Positions 26,795 to 34,995 of a stretch of 64,000 nt of DNA are shown here, piece after piece. The stretch covers positions 248,001 through 312,000 of the forward strand of contig NZ_AMRX01000006.1 of assembly GCF_000300815.1 (NCBI RefSeq), read 5' to 3'. The notes beneath the pieces were generated by a model that saw only the letters and a program-made list of their open reading frames with translations, searched no databases and was not told where the DNA came from. The stretch's first letter is position 1; the number at the start of each line of letters is the position of its first letter. The translations under genes were made by a program, and so were the position numbers. Source of the DNA: Gayadomonas joobiniege G7. Lineage in GTDB: Bacteria; Pseudomonadota; Gammaproteobacteria; Enterobacterales; Alteromonadaceae.

Positions 26795-27958
26795 TCAGGG
26801 TACTGGGACCCCGCTGATACGGGCGAACAACTTACATACCAAAGGGATCAAGTTGTCGTTAAAATCATAATCTGTGCTATGACAGGGAGGTGATGTTTTT
26901 TTGTCTGGCGCGGCGCCAATGAGCGCAAACGACCCAGGGATTTGTTGCAAATAATAACTAAAATCTTCGGATGCCATAATAGGAGCAATGCGATTATCGG
27001 CTAACGTGCATTGCGCACCAATTTGTTGCCACGCGGAGCGTGTATTGGCAGCTTGCTGTGGATGGTTAATGGTAGCTTCGTAACGAGGGAATAGTTCCAC
27101 TTTACAATCCACTTGATATAAAAGCGCAGTTTGCTCGCTAATTTGTTTAATCAGGTTTTGTACTTGAGCACGGGTATTTTTATCAGGGATCCTTATACTG
27201 CCTTCAATGGTTGCTGTATTGCCAATAATAGTAGGACCTTGTGAGTCAGAAGTAATTTGGGTTACGCTGACTACAACTGCATTTTGCGCAGCGGTTTTTC
27301 GACCTGGGATCTGTTGCAAATTAAGGTGTAACGCGCTGGCTGCGAGTAGGGCATCGGTGCAAAGTTCTGGCTGACTGGCATGACCACCCTGACCAGATAA
27401 AGTGATTTTAAAAGTTCCATTGCCGCACATGACGATATCATCAGGGCAAAGCATCTGGCCAAATGGCAGTGGCGGCCAATTGTGCCAACCATAAATCTCA
27501 TCCACGCCCTCTAAAGCGCCAGCTTCAATCATGTGTTTAGCGCCATGCCCCCCCTCTTCAGCGGGCTGGAAAATGAGCCGTATGTTACAATTTAACTTGT
27601 TTTGATGGGTTTTGATCCATGCAGCTGCAGCCAACAGGGTGGCCGTGTGGCCATCATGGCCACAGGCATGCATACAACCGTCGGTTTTTGAGCGCCAGGC
27701 AAATTCGTTTTGCTCTTGAAGCGGTAAGGCGTCTATATCGGCTCTTAGCGCAATGGTTTTGGCATTATTATTTGCACAGCGAATATCAGCAATTGTTCCG
27801 GTTTTAGTACAAGTTTTCCATTCAATATCGAGCGATTTTAATTGTGTACGGATAATATTGGCGGTAGAAGTTTCATGCCAGCCCAGCTCAGGTTGCTGGT
27901 GAATTTGGCGGCGTATTTGAGTGGCTGTATCTATCATCGCTTGGAGCGTTTGTGGCAT
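26795..27958 (-). CDS. doeB2: M20 family amidohydrolase, probable N-acetyl-diaminobutyrate deacetylase (DoeB2-type)
   Basis: Probably removes the acetyl group from N-alpha-acetyl-L-2,4-diaminobutyrate, the product of DoeA. The 387-residue protein is a metal-dependent M20 aminoacylase: metal ligands in MHACGHDGHTATLL, PAEEGGHGAKHM, YGWHNWPPLPFGQM and MASEDFSYYLQQIPG, with the dimerisation domain between. The canonical DoeB is an aspartoacylase/M14-like protein, which is absent here, so this enzyme fills the missing step. It is the first gene of the operon. Without context it would be called a hippurate hydrolase-like amidohydrolase. Confidence 0.78.
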   Translation of the reverse strand: MPQTLQAMIDTATQIRRQIHQQPELGWHETSTANIIRTQLKSLDIEWKTCTKTGTIADIRCANNNAKTIALRADIDALPLQEQNEFAWRSKTDGCMHACGHDGHTATLLAAAAWIKTHQNKLNCNIRLIFQPAEEGGHGAKHMIEAGALEGVDEIYGWHNWPPLPFGQMLCPDDIVMCGNGTFKITLSGQGGHASQPELCTDALLAASALHLNLQQIPGRKTAAQNAVVVSVTQITSDSQGPTIIGNTATIEGSIRIPDKNTRAQVQNLIKQISEQTALLYQVDCKVELFPRYEATINHPQQAANTRSAWQQIGAQCTLADNRIAPIMASEDFSYYLQQIPGSFALIGAAPDKKTSPPCHSTDYDFNDNLIPLVCKLFARISGVPVP

Positions 27959-28299
27959 ATGACCTCTCCGCAGTTTGACTATGACGAGAACCTTGTCTGT
28001 GATCCCAGTGTAGGAAAGTTTGCCGCGGGCAGCAAATAGGTTTATATACTTTTATCGACTATAGGTATGCCTTTTCAAATTTTTATAAAAAAATGGCTTT
28101 TTATGTTTATTTTATGAAACAAATTCGGGATTAGTTGGTCTTAGGTTTGCAATCTAAAAAAATTCTTGTTTTTTAGTGAATTAGACTTGTTGTTGAATTT
28201 TATTTAATTTAGTATGCAAAACGTTTTGTGATCTAGTGCACTTAACTAAATAAATTAGAGTCTAATAATAATAAATTAATATTACATTTGGGTGAAATA
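27959..28299. other. Divergent promoter region between the ectoine operon and a small-protein gene
   Basis: A 341-bp AT-rich gap with no convincing ORF. It must hold the doe operon promoter and that of the small + strand gene at 28300. The 12-mer TAGTGCACTTAA at 28234-28245 (core AGTGCACT is a perfect palindrome) recurs at 51165-51176 upstream of ectB, so it is a candidate shared regulatory site. Confidence 0.4.
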
Positions 28300-28428
28300 A
28301 TGAAAAAGTCTTCAGGTATCAGCCTTACTACGGTTGCTGTCGCAGTTCTTATTATGGCCGTTTCCGCTGTGATTAACACAGCAACAGCAGAAAAAGGCCC
28401 TCAGGTTGTTATTGAACAATCTTCTTAG
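28300..28428 (+). CDS. Small exported or membrane peptide (42 residues)
   Basis: ATG at 28300 is preceded by GGGTG about 6 bp upstream. The product starts MKKSSG, has a hydrophobic segment (ISLTTVAVAVLIMAVSAVI) and a polar tail ending PQVVIEQSS. It could be a secreted peptide after signal cleavage near TATA, or a small membrane protein. No family recognised. It stands divergent from the ectoine operon. Confidence 0.5.
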   Translation: MKKSSGISLTTVAVAVLIMAVSAVINTATAEKGPQVVIEQSS

Positions 28429-28471
28429 TCGTAACTAGGTTACGTACTCATACCAAATTAAGATCAATGGA

Positions 28472-28648
28472 TTAATCGACCCGAGTTAAAAAATACATTA
28501 GGGTGAAAAAGCCTAGGACTACTAGATTAGTGAAAAAGATGACTATGAATCCTTTTTTGCCCTGTTTCACCGTCCAATCATTGTGTCGTAAATAAAGCCA
28601 ATACAAACCAAATGTAAGCAAAGGTAATAAAGCAAAAAGTTTGATCAT
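28472..28648 (-). CDS. Small membrane protein overlapping the AmpG-like gene (58 residues)
   Basis: The start ATG overlaps the TGA stop of the upstream permease gene (ATGA at 28645-28648), implying translational coupling. The 58-residue product has two hydrophobic helices (LFALLPLLTFGLYWLYL and IVIFFTNLVVLGFFTLMYFL) joined by a basic loop (RHNDWTVKQGKKG). No family recognised. It may be a partner of the permease. Confidence 0.6.
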   Translation of the reverse strand: MIKLFALLPLLTFGLYWLYLRHNDWTVKQGKKGFIVIFFTNLVVLGFFTLMYFLTRVD

Positions 28649-29943
28649 TGTTGAACTTCCAATCGTTTGAAAAAGTTTGTTTTACCAAGTATTACAATCA
28701 ATACCAGTGCTGGAATACCTAAGATTGCAGTTAAACTAAAAAATACAACATAGTTGTATGAATCAACAACAAAACCCGAAAAGCCAGCTGCAAACTTAGG
28801 CAGTAACAACATGCATGAGCTAAATATCGCATATTGGGTCGCTGAAAACGCTTTATTGGTCAGCGCACTTAAAAATGCGATAAATGCGGCGGTGGCTATG
28901 CCAGCGCTTAAGTTATCCAATGAAATCACTAACGTTAAATAAATAATTTCGGCTTCTAGGTTAGCTAACAAAGCAAATAGCACATTGGTTAGCGCAGCTA
29001 ACAAGGCTCCACTAAATAATGCTAAATATAAACTGGTTTTAGCTAATAAAAATCCACCCAAAAATGCACCAACAATTGTCATTAATACGCCATACACTTT
29101 AGAAACTGATGCAATTTCTACTTTGTTATAACCCATATCAATATAAAAAGGGTTCGCCATAACGCCCATGACGACATCAGCCATTCGGTATAAACTAATC
29201 ACTGCTAATAATAAGATAGCGGTGCGACCATAACGGTTAAAAAAGTCTAATACTGGTTGTTTAAATGCATTAATAAAAGCCAACAGAGGTTTATTTTTTT
29301 GCTCGGTTGGCATGCAGCCACTGGGCTCAGGGCTAAACAAAGTTGTTAAAATACCAGGCAACATACATACCGACATAATAAAGTAGGTTTGCTGCCACGC
29401 TAAATTACTGAACCCTTCGTCAGGTGCCAACCATGCAGCGAGTACAATACTACCAGCCCCTGAAGTTAACATTGCAATTCGATAACCGGCCATATAAGTG
29501 GCAGCCATGGCGGCTTGTAAATGGGTTGGGGCACTGTCAATACGGTATGCATCAATCACTATATCTTGGGTTGCGGAGCTTACCGCAATGTAAAGGGCTG
29601 CGATAACGAATAAAGTTAAAGACTCAGCCGGATTAGCTAACGAGATAATAAATAAAGCGGCAGAAATACTCAGTTGCGAAAATAACATCCAACTCCGACG
29701 GCGGCCAAAACTTGCAGTAAATGGTATTTTGTATTTATCAACTAAAGGAGACCATAACCATTTAACGGCATATGCGAGCGCAACCCAGCTCAGCATACCA
29801 ATGCTACTGCGGTCTATGCCAGCTTCGCGTAACCAAAATGATAAGGTAGAAAACACCAGTAAGAGGGGCAGTCCAGATGAAAAACCCAAAAAGAATAACC
29901 GTATGACTCTGGCATCTGTATAGGTAGAGAGTATTTTTTCCAT
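28645..29943 (-). CDS. ampG: AmpG-like MFS permease
   Basis: A 432-residue major facilitator with about 12 membrane helices, of the AmpG type that imports anhydromuropeptides during peptidoglycan recycling. Diagnostic stretches are the start FFLGFSSGLPLLLVFSTLS, WLREAGIDRSSIGMLSWV, then KWLWSPLVDKY and GRRRSWM, and the AYRIDSAPTHLQAAMAATYM segment. It overlaps a tiny membrane ORF at its 3' end. AmpG is the best name, but several AmpG paralogues are common and substrate is not proven. Confidence 0.85.
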   Translation of the reverse strand: MEKILSTYTDARVIRLFFLGFSSGLPLLLVFSTLSFWLREAGIDRSSIGMLSWVALAYAVKWLWSPLVDKYKIPFTASFGRRRSWMLFSQLSISAALFIISLANPAESLTLFVIAALYIAVSSATQDIVIDAYRIDSAPTHLQAAMAATYMAGYRIAMLTSGAGSIVLAAWLAPDEGFSNLAWQQTYFIMSVCMLPGILTTLFSPEPSGCMPTEQKNKPLLAFINAFKQPVLDFFNRYGRTAILLLAVISLYRMADVVMGVMANPFYIDMGYNKVEIASVSKVYGVLMTIVGAFLGGFLLAKTSLYLALFSGALLAALTNVLFALLANLEAEIIYLTLVISLDNLSAGIATAAFIAFLSALTNKAFSATQYAIFSSCMLLLPKFAAGFSGFVVDSYNYVVFFSLTAILGIPALVLIVILGKTNFFKRLEVQQ

Positions 29944-29972
29944 TCAAAATCAACAAAATTAAGACGATGTTA

Positions 29973-30296
29973 TTAAGGGCGGATACCTATGCAGTCCATC
30001 GGAAAACAGCCTGTATCATTAATGAAGTTTGCACATATTTTCAACTCGCTAGAAAGCAAATTATCAGTTTCGAGCGCTTCTTTTGACCAAAAGCAGATTT
30101 GGTGAACTAAATGCCAAAACACTCGTTCTTTATCTGAATAGGGTTCATTTCGATAAACAGTGACTTGCGCCCATTCTTCTAATAAGTCCCAGATAAATAA
30201 ATCCAGCTCAGCATGGCCTATTTTACGCTGTACAAAAGCGTTTACGTAAAAAGCTAGCTGTTTGGATTTTAGCTGGATAAATTCGTCGATTCGCAC
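29973..30296 (-). CDS. Conserved-looking hypothetical protein (107 residues)
   Basis: A soluble, mostly helical protein rich in aromatic and acidic residues (DLFIWDLLEEWAQVTVYRNE, ERVFWHLVHQICFWSKEALE) with cysteines near the C-terminus. It has no signal peptide. I do not recognise the family. It lies between the AmpG-like gene and ppiA on the same strand. Confidence 0.6.
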   Translation of the reverse strand: MRIDEFIQLKSKQLAFYVNAFVQRKIGHAELDLFIWDLLEEWAQVTVYRNEPYSDKERVFWHLVHQICFWSKEALETDNLLSSELKICANFINDTGCFPMDCIGIRP

Positions 30297-30342
30297 GCTA
30301 TTTTGCTCGCTTATATTAACTCTTTTCAGTATAGACAGTAAT

Positions 30343-30933
30343 TTAAGGTCTCGGCAATAAAGTGACAGATTTTAACAGCACAGGTTCAACCGGTACATCG
30401 GTGGCGTTTAAGGTTTCATTAAAGTCTGTTTTCACTGCTGCGATTTTTTCTAAAACATCTTGACCGGATTCTACGTAACCAAAAACGGTATAACCCCAGT
30501 CGCGTCCAGGATTTAAATTTTTATTATCGGCCATGTTAAAAAAGAACTGTCTCACCGCTGAGTGAGGATCACTCATGCGTGCCATAGCAATCGTCATATA
30601 ATCATTCGTTAAGCCATTGCCACTTTCGTTAAAAATACCTTCGCCTTTTTCTTTTTCATTGAAGTTTTTGTCATAACCACCGCCTTGCACAACAAAAGCA
30701 GGCACTACGCGATGAAAAATAGTATTGTTGTATTCACCATTGACAGCATAAGTCAAAAAATTATCGACGGTAATAGGGGCTTTACGGCGGTTTAATTCAA
30801 TAATTACATCGCCCATACTGGTTTCCATTTTAACTCTTGGAAATAAATTACTTTTTTGAATATCTACTTTGGCAATGACAGGTAAATGTAAAAATAAACA
30901 GATTAACAACAAGCGAGAAAATAATTTTTGCAT
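30343..30933 (-). CDS. ppiA: Exported peptidyl-prolyl cis-trans isomerase (cyclophilin type)
   Basis: A 196-residue cyclophilin with an N-terminal signal peptide (LLLICLFLHLPVIA), so it should fold proteins in the periplasm. Core motifs are METSMGDVIIELNRRKAPIT, TIFHRVVPAFVVQGGGYD and QFFFNMADN, with VFGYVESGQDVLEKI near the end. The gene overlaps the rlmG stop codon by one base (30933), so both are probably co-transcribed. Confidence 0.92.
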   Translation of the reverse strand: MQKLFSRLLLICLFLHLPVIAKVDIQKSNLFPRVKMETSMGDVIIELNRRKAPITVDNFLTYAVNGEYNNTIFHRVVPAFVVQGGGYDKNFNEKEKGEGIFNESGNGLTNDYMTIAMARMSDPHSAVRQFFFNMADNKNLNPGRDWGYTVFGYVESGQDVLEKIAAVKTDFNETLNATDVPVEPVLLKSVTLLPRP

Positions 30934-32090
30934 TATTCAGATCCTTTAACCGCAAGATAAATCATAAATTTTCTATTTTGAGCGAGACAGTCTACCGAAG
31001 CAAAATGTTTTTGCAAAATTTTTACATAAGGCAGATGCCGGTTAGCAACGACCAAAAGTCGACCGTCTTTGCGTAAAACACGGGCGGCATCAACAAACAT
31101 TTGGGTTGCGATATGTGTCGTAATCGTTTGAATTTGATGAAAAGGTGGATTACATAAAATTAAATCTGCACTGGCATCGGCTTGCTTACTCAAACAATCA
31201 TCGATCTCATAACACAAACGGCTATGCTGAGCAAAAAGTTCAGTATTTTTTTTTGCAGATTCGATTGCCATGTAGGACTCGTCAACCAGAAGCAACTGTT
31301 TAGGTTTAAATTTAACGAGTGTTTCACAGCTCAACACCCCGTTGCCGCAGGCCAGATCTATGACCTTTAACCCAGTACAATCTGGTAAATGTTGAACCAA
31401 AAACGCCGCGCCTTGATCTAACTGCTTGCGCGAAAATACATTCGGAGCGCTCGCTAATTCACAGTTAGACGGGCTATAACTGGTTGCAAAATAACGATAA
31501 CTGGAATAGGGCGCTTGAGTAGGTTCGCTTAGCTCAATTAGGCGGAATTTTTTAACCGCTAGGCCGATATCAACCTGGTAAAAATATCTGTTTAGCAATT
31601 TTTTAACGCCACTTGTCATTTGATCAACCCGAGCCGTTGCTAAAACTTTGCCATTTGGCGGCAGCAGCTGGTTAATTTGGTGCAATTGAGCTTCTAAAAA
31701 ATCTAAGTTTTTTGGGATTTTTAATAAATAATGATTAGATGTTGGCAAATCATTTAACTGATGGCAGAGCGGCGGGCTCTTCAGTTGATTGTCCTCGGCA
31801 TTTTGCAAAGTCGCAAGCCCGCTAATATAAGAGTCGCTGTAAAGGATCGGGTTTTTTGCATTGAGCAAAAGACTGATAGCACCAAAGTTGTCGTTTAAAA
31901 TAACGGGATTTTGCTCTATTTGGTGTTTCAATGCACTTTCAGCTAATAAAATGTCGCCATTATCCCAAGCTTGCAGTGGCGAATCAGACGTTTGTTTTGG
32001 ATAGCGCCAAAGCTGCAAATTTTGTTTGTCAGTATTCAATTGATGATTGTTTTGCAAAAATTCCTCCAACCCAACAGGTATATCTTGCAT
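30933..32090 (-). CDS. rlmG: 23S rRNA (guanine-1835 N2)-methyltransferase RlmG
   Basis: A 385-residue RsmC/RlmG-family methyltransferase. It has a degenerate N-terminal domain (LWRYPKQTSDSPLQAWDNGD, then LLLNAKNPILYSDSYISGL) and a catalytic C-terminal domain with the SAM site VIDLACGNGVLSC and the target-base motif LILCNPPFHQ. Length and the N-terminal PLQAWD feature favour RlmG over RsmC (about 340). It methylates G1835 in E. coli numbering. Confidence 0.88.
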   Translation of the reverse strand: MQDIPVGLEEFLQNNHQLNTDKQNLQLWRYPKQTSDSPLQAWDNGDILLAESALKHQIEQNPVILNDNFGAISLLLNAKNPILYSDSYISGLATLQNAEDNQLKSPPLCHQLNDLPTSNHYLLKIPKNLDFLEAQLHQINQLLPPNGKVLATARVDQMTSGVKKLLNRYFYQVDIGLAVKKFRLIELSEPTQAPYSSYRYFATSYSPSNCELASAPNVFSRKQLDQGAAFLVQHLPDCTGLKVIDLACGNGVLSCETLVKFKPKQLLLVDESYMAIESAKKNTELFAQHSRLCYEIDDCLSKQADASADLILCNPPFHQIQTITTHIATQMFVDAARVLRKDGRLLVVANRHLPYVKILQKHFASVDCLAQNRKFMIYLAVKGSE

Positions 32091-32168
32091 CGGGTTTAAC
32101 TTAAACCAATTAAATATGATAACATGCTTTTAAATTTTACCAGCAGGATCCTCCGTCTATTTATAACC

Positions 32169-32765
32169 ATGGGTTCAGTTAATAAAAAGGTGTTTGAGCT
32201 TGCAAATAGTGAGTTAACCTATTTTGATAATTTGTTCTCTCAGCCGGTCGCACAACAGTGGTTTGTATGGTTGCGAGATACGTTAAATTGGCAACAAGCC
32301 GAATTGACAGTTTATGGAAAAAAACACAAGATCCCAAGATTGCAGGCTTTGTATGCTGATGAACCATTGCAATACGGTTATTCTGGACAATTGTTTACCG
32401 CTCAAGTCTGGCCACAAGGATTAGCTCAATTGGCGGAACTGGCGAGCGATATTTGTCAAACAAGGTTTAACTCTGTGCTGGCAAATTTATATCGAGATGG
32501 TCGAGATAGCATGGGTTGGCACAGTGATGATGAGCGAGAACTGGGCAAACGTCCGGTGATCGTTTCTTTTAGTTTTGGTGCTAAAAGAACCTTTAGGTTA
32601 CAGCACAAATTAAGCAAACAGCAGCAAGACATAGAACTGGCTAATGGAAGCTGTTTGGTGATGGCCGGTGACACACAAGCATTTTGGCAACATTGTTTAC
32701 CGGTACGCAAACGCGTCACAACAAGTCGTATTAATTTAACTTATAGATTGATGCAATCGATTTAA
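32169..32765 (+). CDS. alkB: AlkB-like 2-oxoglutarate/Fe(II) dioxygenase
   Basis: Probable oxidative DNA/RNA dealkylase. The start chosen is ATG 32169 (198 residues); an earlier in-frame ATG at 32124 would add a poorly supported N-terminus. The iron-binding HxD lies in MGWHSDDERELG, the substrate-side motif is IVSFSFGAKRTF, the second iron-ligating histidine is in QHCLPVRK, and the oxoglutarate arginines are in TTSRINLTYR. It precedes bolA by 12 bp. Family assignment is secure; whether the substrate is 1-meA/3-meC is not shown. Confidence 0.88.
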   Translation: MGSVNKKVFELANSELTYFDNLFSQPVAQQWFVWLRDTLNWQQAELTVYGKKHKIPRLQALYADEPLQYGYSGQLFTAQVWPQGLAQLAELASDICQTRFNSVLANLYRDGRDSMGWHSDDERELGKRPVIVSFSFGAKRTFRLQHKLSKQQQDIELANGSCLVMAGDTQAFWQHCLPVRKRVTTSRINLTYRLMQSI

Positions 32766-32777
32766 AGGAGCAATAGT

Positions 32778-33098
32778 ATGTCAACAGAGCAAACCATATA
32801 TCAAAAGTTAAAAAACACTTTCAGCCCACACGTGTTAGATGTGATTAACGAGAGCCGTATGCATGGGACGGCTCGTGAAGATTCTCACTTTAAAGTCGTG
32901 ATAGTGGCTGATGCTTTTGAGTCGTTAAAATTAATCGCACGGCATCGTGCCATCAATAATTGCCTTGCTGACGAGCTTTCAGGTCCTGTGCATGCGTTAT
33001 CAATTAATGCTTACACCGCTGACGAATGGGCCAAAGCTGAGGGGGTTGTACCCAAATCACCGGCTTGCCTCGGTGGTAGCAAAAACGAGCAAAAATAA
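32778..33098 (+). CDS. bolA: BolA family protein
   Basis: A 106-residue BolA, a partner of monothiol glutaredoxins in Fe-S/iron homeostasis and a regulator of morphology in stress. The family pattern is complete: INESRMHGTAREDSHFKVVI, ARHRAINNCLADEL and VHALSINAYTADEW. A strong ribosome site AAGGAG precedes the ATG. It resembles BolA rather than IbaG because of the longer C-terminal tail. Confidence 0.93.
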   Translation: MSTEQTIYQKLKNTFSPHVLDVINESRMHGTAREDSHFKVVIVADAFESLKLIARHRAINNCLADELSGPVHALSINAYTADEWAKAEGVVPKSPACLGGSKNEQK

Positions 33099-33114
33099 TT
33101 AGCGGATATAAAGA

Positions 33115-33612
33115 TTGAGTCATTTCATAGATACCCTAAACCGCCAGATTGCGAATTTGGTTGCTTGGTTAGCGACCTTTATGGTGCTGGCGATCACCGC
33201 GATAGTGTTCATGCGTTATGTATTTGATACTGGACTGATATCGCTGCAAGAATTAGTCATTTATGCACATGCTGTTCTGTTTTTATTAGGCAGTGCTTAT
33301 ACTTTGAGCGAAAACGGACATGTACGGGTGGATGTGATTTACTCGAAATTAAGCCGCAAAAAACAAGCTTGGATTAATTTGTTGGGGACAGTATTTTTAC
33401 TTTTACCATTGTTATTTAGCGTCATTTATTTTTCCTGGCCATTTGCTATGGATAGTTGGGCGATTATGGAAAAATCGGCAGAAGCTGGTGGTTTGCCTTT
33501 AGTCTTTATTCTTAAGTCTTTAATTCCGCTGTTTGCGGTGTTACTCAGTTTGCAAAGCATAAGCCAACTAATAAAAGCCTATCGGCAGATATTTTTAGCG
33601 GAGGCACACTAA
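33115..33612 (+). CDS. dctQ: TRAP transporter small permease DctQ-type
   Basis: A 165-residue inner-membrane protein with four helices; the start is TTG 33115. The DctQ signature GLISLQELVIYAHAVLFLLG and the HVRVDVIYSKLS region are visible. The stop TAA lies one base before the ATG of the large permease at 33612, so translation is coupled. Together with the next two genes it forms a sodium-driven TRAP system. Confidence 0.92.
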   Translation: MSHFIDTLNRQIANLVAWLATFMVLAITAIVFMRYVFDTGLISLQELVIYAHAVLFLLGSAYTLSENGHVRVDVIYSKLSRKKQAWINLLGTVFLLLPLLFSVIYFSWPFAMDSWAIMEKSAEAGGLPLVFILKSLIPLFAVLLSLQSISQLIKAYRQIFLAEAH

Positions 33613-34982
33613 TGGAGTGGTTATCGTTAGTCATGTTTGCTGTCGTCTGTTTAGTTTTATTAACAGGCTTTCCAGTCGCCTTCTCATTGGCGGGTACCGC
33701 TTTATTATTTGCTTTTGTTAGTTATTGGGCGGGCATATTTGAATGGGCATTTTTGCATGCTATTCCTAGCCGCATCTTTGGTGTCATGACAAACCAAAGT
33801 TTATTGGCGGTGCCCTTGTTTGTATTTATGGGCGTCACTTTGCAAAAATCTAAGCTCGCAGAAGAACTTCTGATCTCAATTTCACAGTTATTTGCACGAG
33901 TAAATGGTGGGTTAGCGGTAGCAGTTATTTTGGTTGGGGCTTTATTAGCTGCGAGCACGGGCATTGTTGGGGCGACTGTTGTTACCATGGGATTGATTTC
34001 GCTGCCTGCAATGTTAAAACAAAAATATCACCCAGCACTTGCAAGTGGCTCTATTTGTGCAGTTGGAACTTTAGGGCAAATTATTCCACCCTCTATCGCG
34101 TTAGTTTTGTTGGGTGATGTGATGTCAAACGCTTATGCGCAGGCTCAGCTTAACCAAGGCATTTTTGCACCAGATACAGTGTCTGTGGGGGATCTTTTTG
34201 TCGGTGCTTTGATACCGGGTGGATTATTGATTTTGGGCTATTTGTTATATGTTTTAATATTGGCCAGGCTCAAGCCTGATTGGATGCCGGCCGCGAAAGA
34301 CATCGCTGAGTCAAACAATAAATTTAGCCTGATCAAAGTAATAGTGCCGCCATTGTTGTTAATATTATTGGTTTTGGGAAGTATTTTGGCCGGTTTTGCA
34401 ACACCCACTGAAGCCGCAGGAATTGGCGCAACTGGGGCGTTAATATTGGCTGCTGCAAAAGGTCGTTTGAGTTTGCATGAATTAAAACAGGTTAATTTAG
34501 AAACCGTTAAAATAACCAGCATGATCTTTATGATTTTGCTTGGTGCGTCAGTGTTTTCATTGGTTTTTCGCGGTTTAGGCGGCGAGGAACTGATTCATGG
34601 TTTATTTGAACAAATGCCTGGAGGGGTCGTTGGCGCCACATTATTAGTGATGTTGGTCTTGTTTTTATTAGGCTTTATTTTAGACTTCATCGAAATTACT
34701 TTTGTCGTAGTACCAATTGTAGCGCCCGTTTTATTGATGATGGGACTCGATCCGATTTGGCTTGGTATTATGATTGCTATAAACTTGCAAACATCTTTTT
34801 TAACCCCGCCATTTGGATTTGCACTCTTTTATTTGCGGGGTGTGGCGGGTAAGCAGTTGCAAAGCAGTCAGTTGTATCAAGGGGTACTGCCTTTTATAGG
34901 GATTCAACTTTTAATGCTGGTGATTTTGGCGCTGTTCCCTGCATTAGCAACTTGGTTACCAGAACAGATATATAATAATTAA
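33612..34982 (+). CDS. dctM: TRAP transporter large permease DctM-type
   Basis: A 456-residue inner-membrane ion transporter subunit with about 12 helices. DctM landmarks: LVLLTGFPVAFSLAGTALLF, GVMTNQSLLAVPLFVFMGV, ATPTEAAGIGATGALIL and FLLGFILDFIEITFVVVPIV. The central insertion around residues 160-200 makes it longer than C4-dicarboxylate DctM proteins and is typical of the TakP/mannitol-chloroaromatic branch. Confidence 0.93.
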   Translation: MEWLSLVMFAVVCLVLLTGFPVAFSLAGTALLFAFVSYWAGIFEWAFLHAIPSRIFGVMTNQSLLAVPLFVFMGVTLQKSKLAEELLISISQLFARVNGGLAVAVILVGALLAASTGIVGATVVTMGLISLPAMLKQKYHPALASGSICAVGTLGQIIPPSIALVLLGDVMSNAYAQAQLNQGIFAPDTVSVGDLFVGALIPGGLLILGYLLYVLILARLKPDWMPAAKDIAESNNKFSLIKVIVPPLLLILLVLGSILAGFATPTEAAGIGATGALILAAAKGRLSLHELKQVNLETVKITSMIFMILLGASVFSLVFRGLGGEELIHGLFEQMPGGVVGATLLVMLVLFLLGFILDFIEITFVVVPIVAPVLLMMGLDPIWLGIMIAINLQTSFLTPPFGFALFYLRGVAGKQLQSSQLYQGVLPFIGIQLLMLVILALFPALATWLPEQIYNN

Positions 34983-34995
34983 TAGGTAAAACAGA

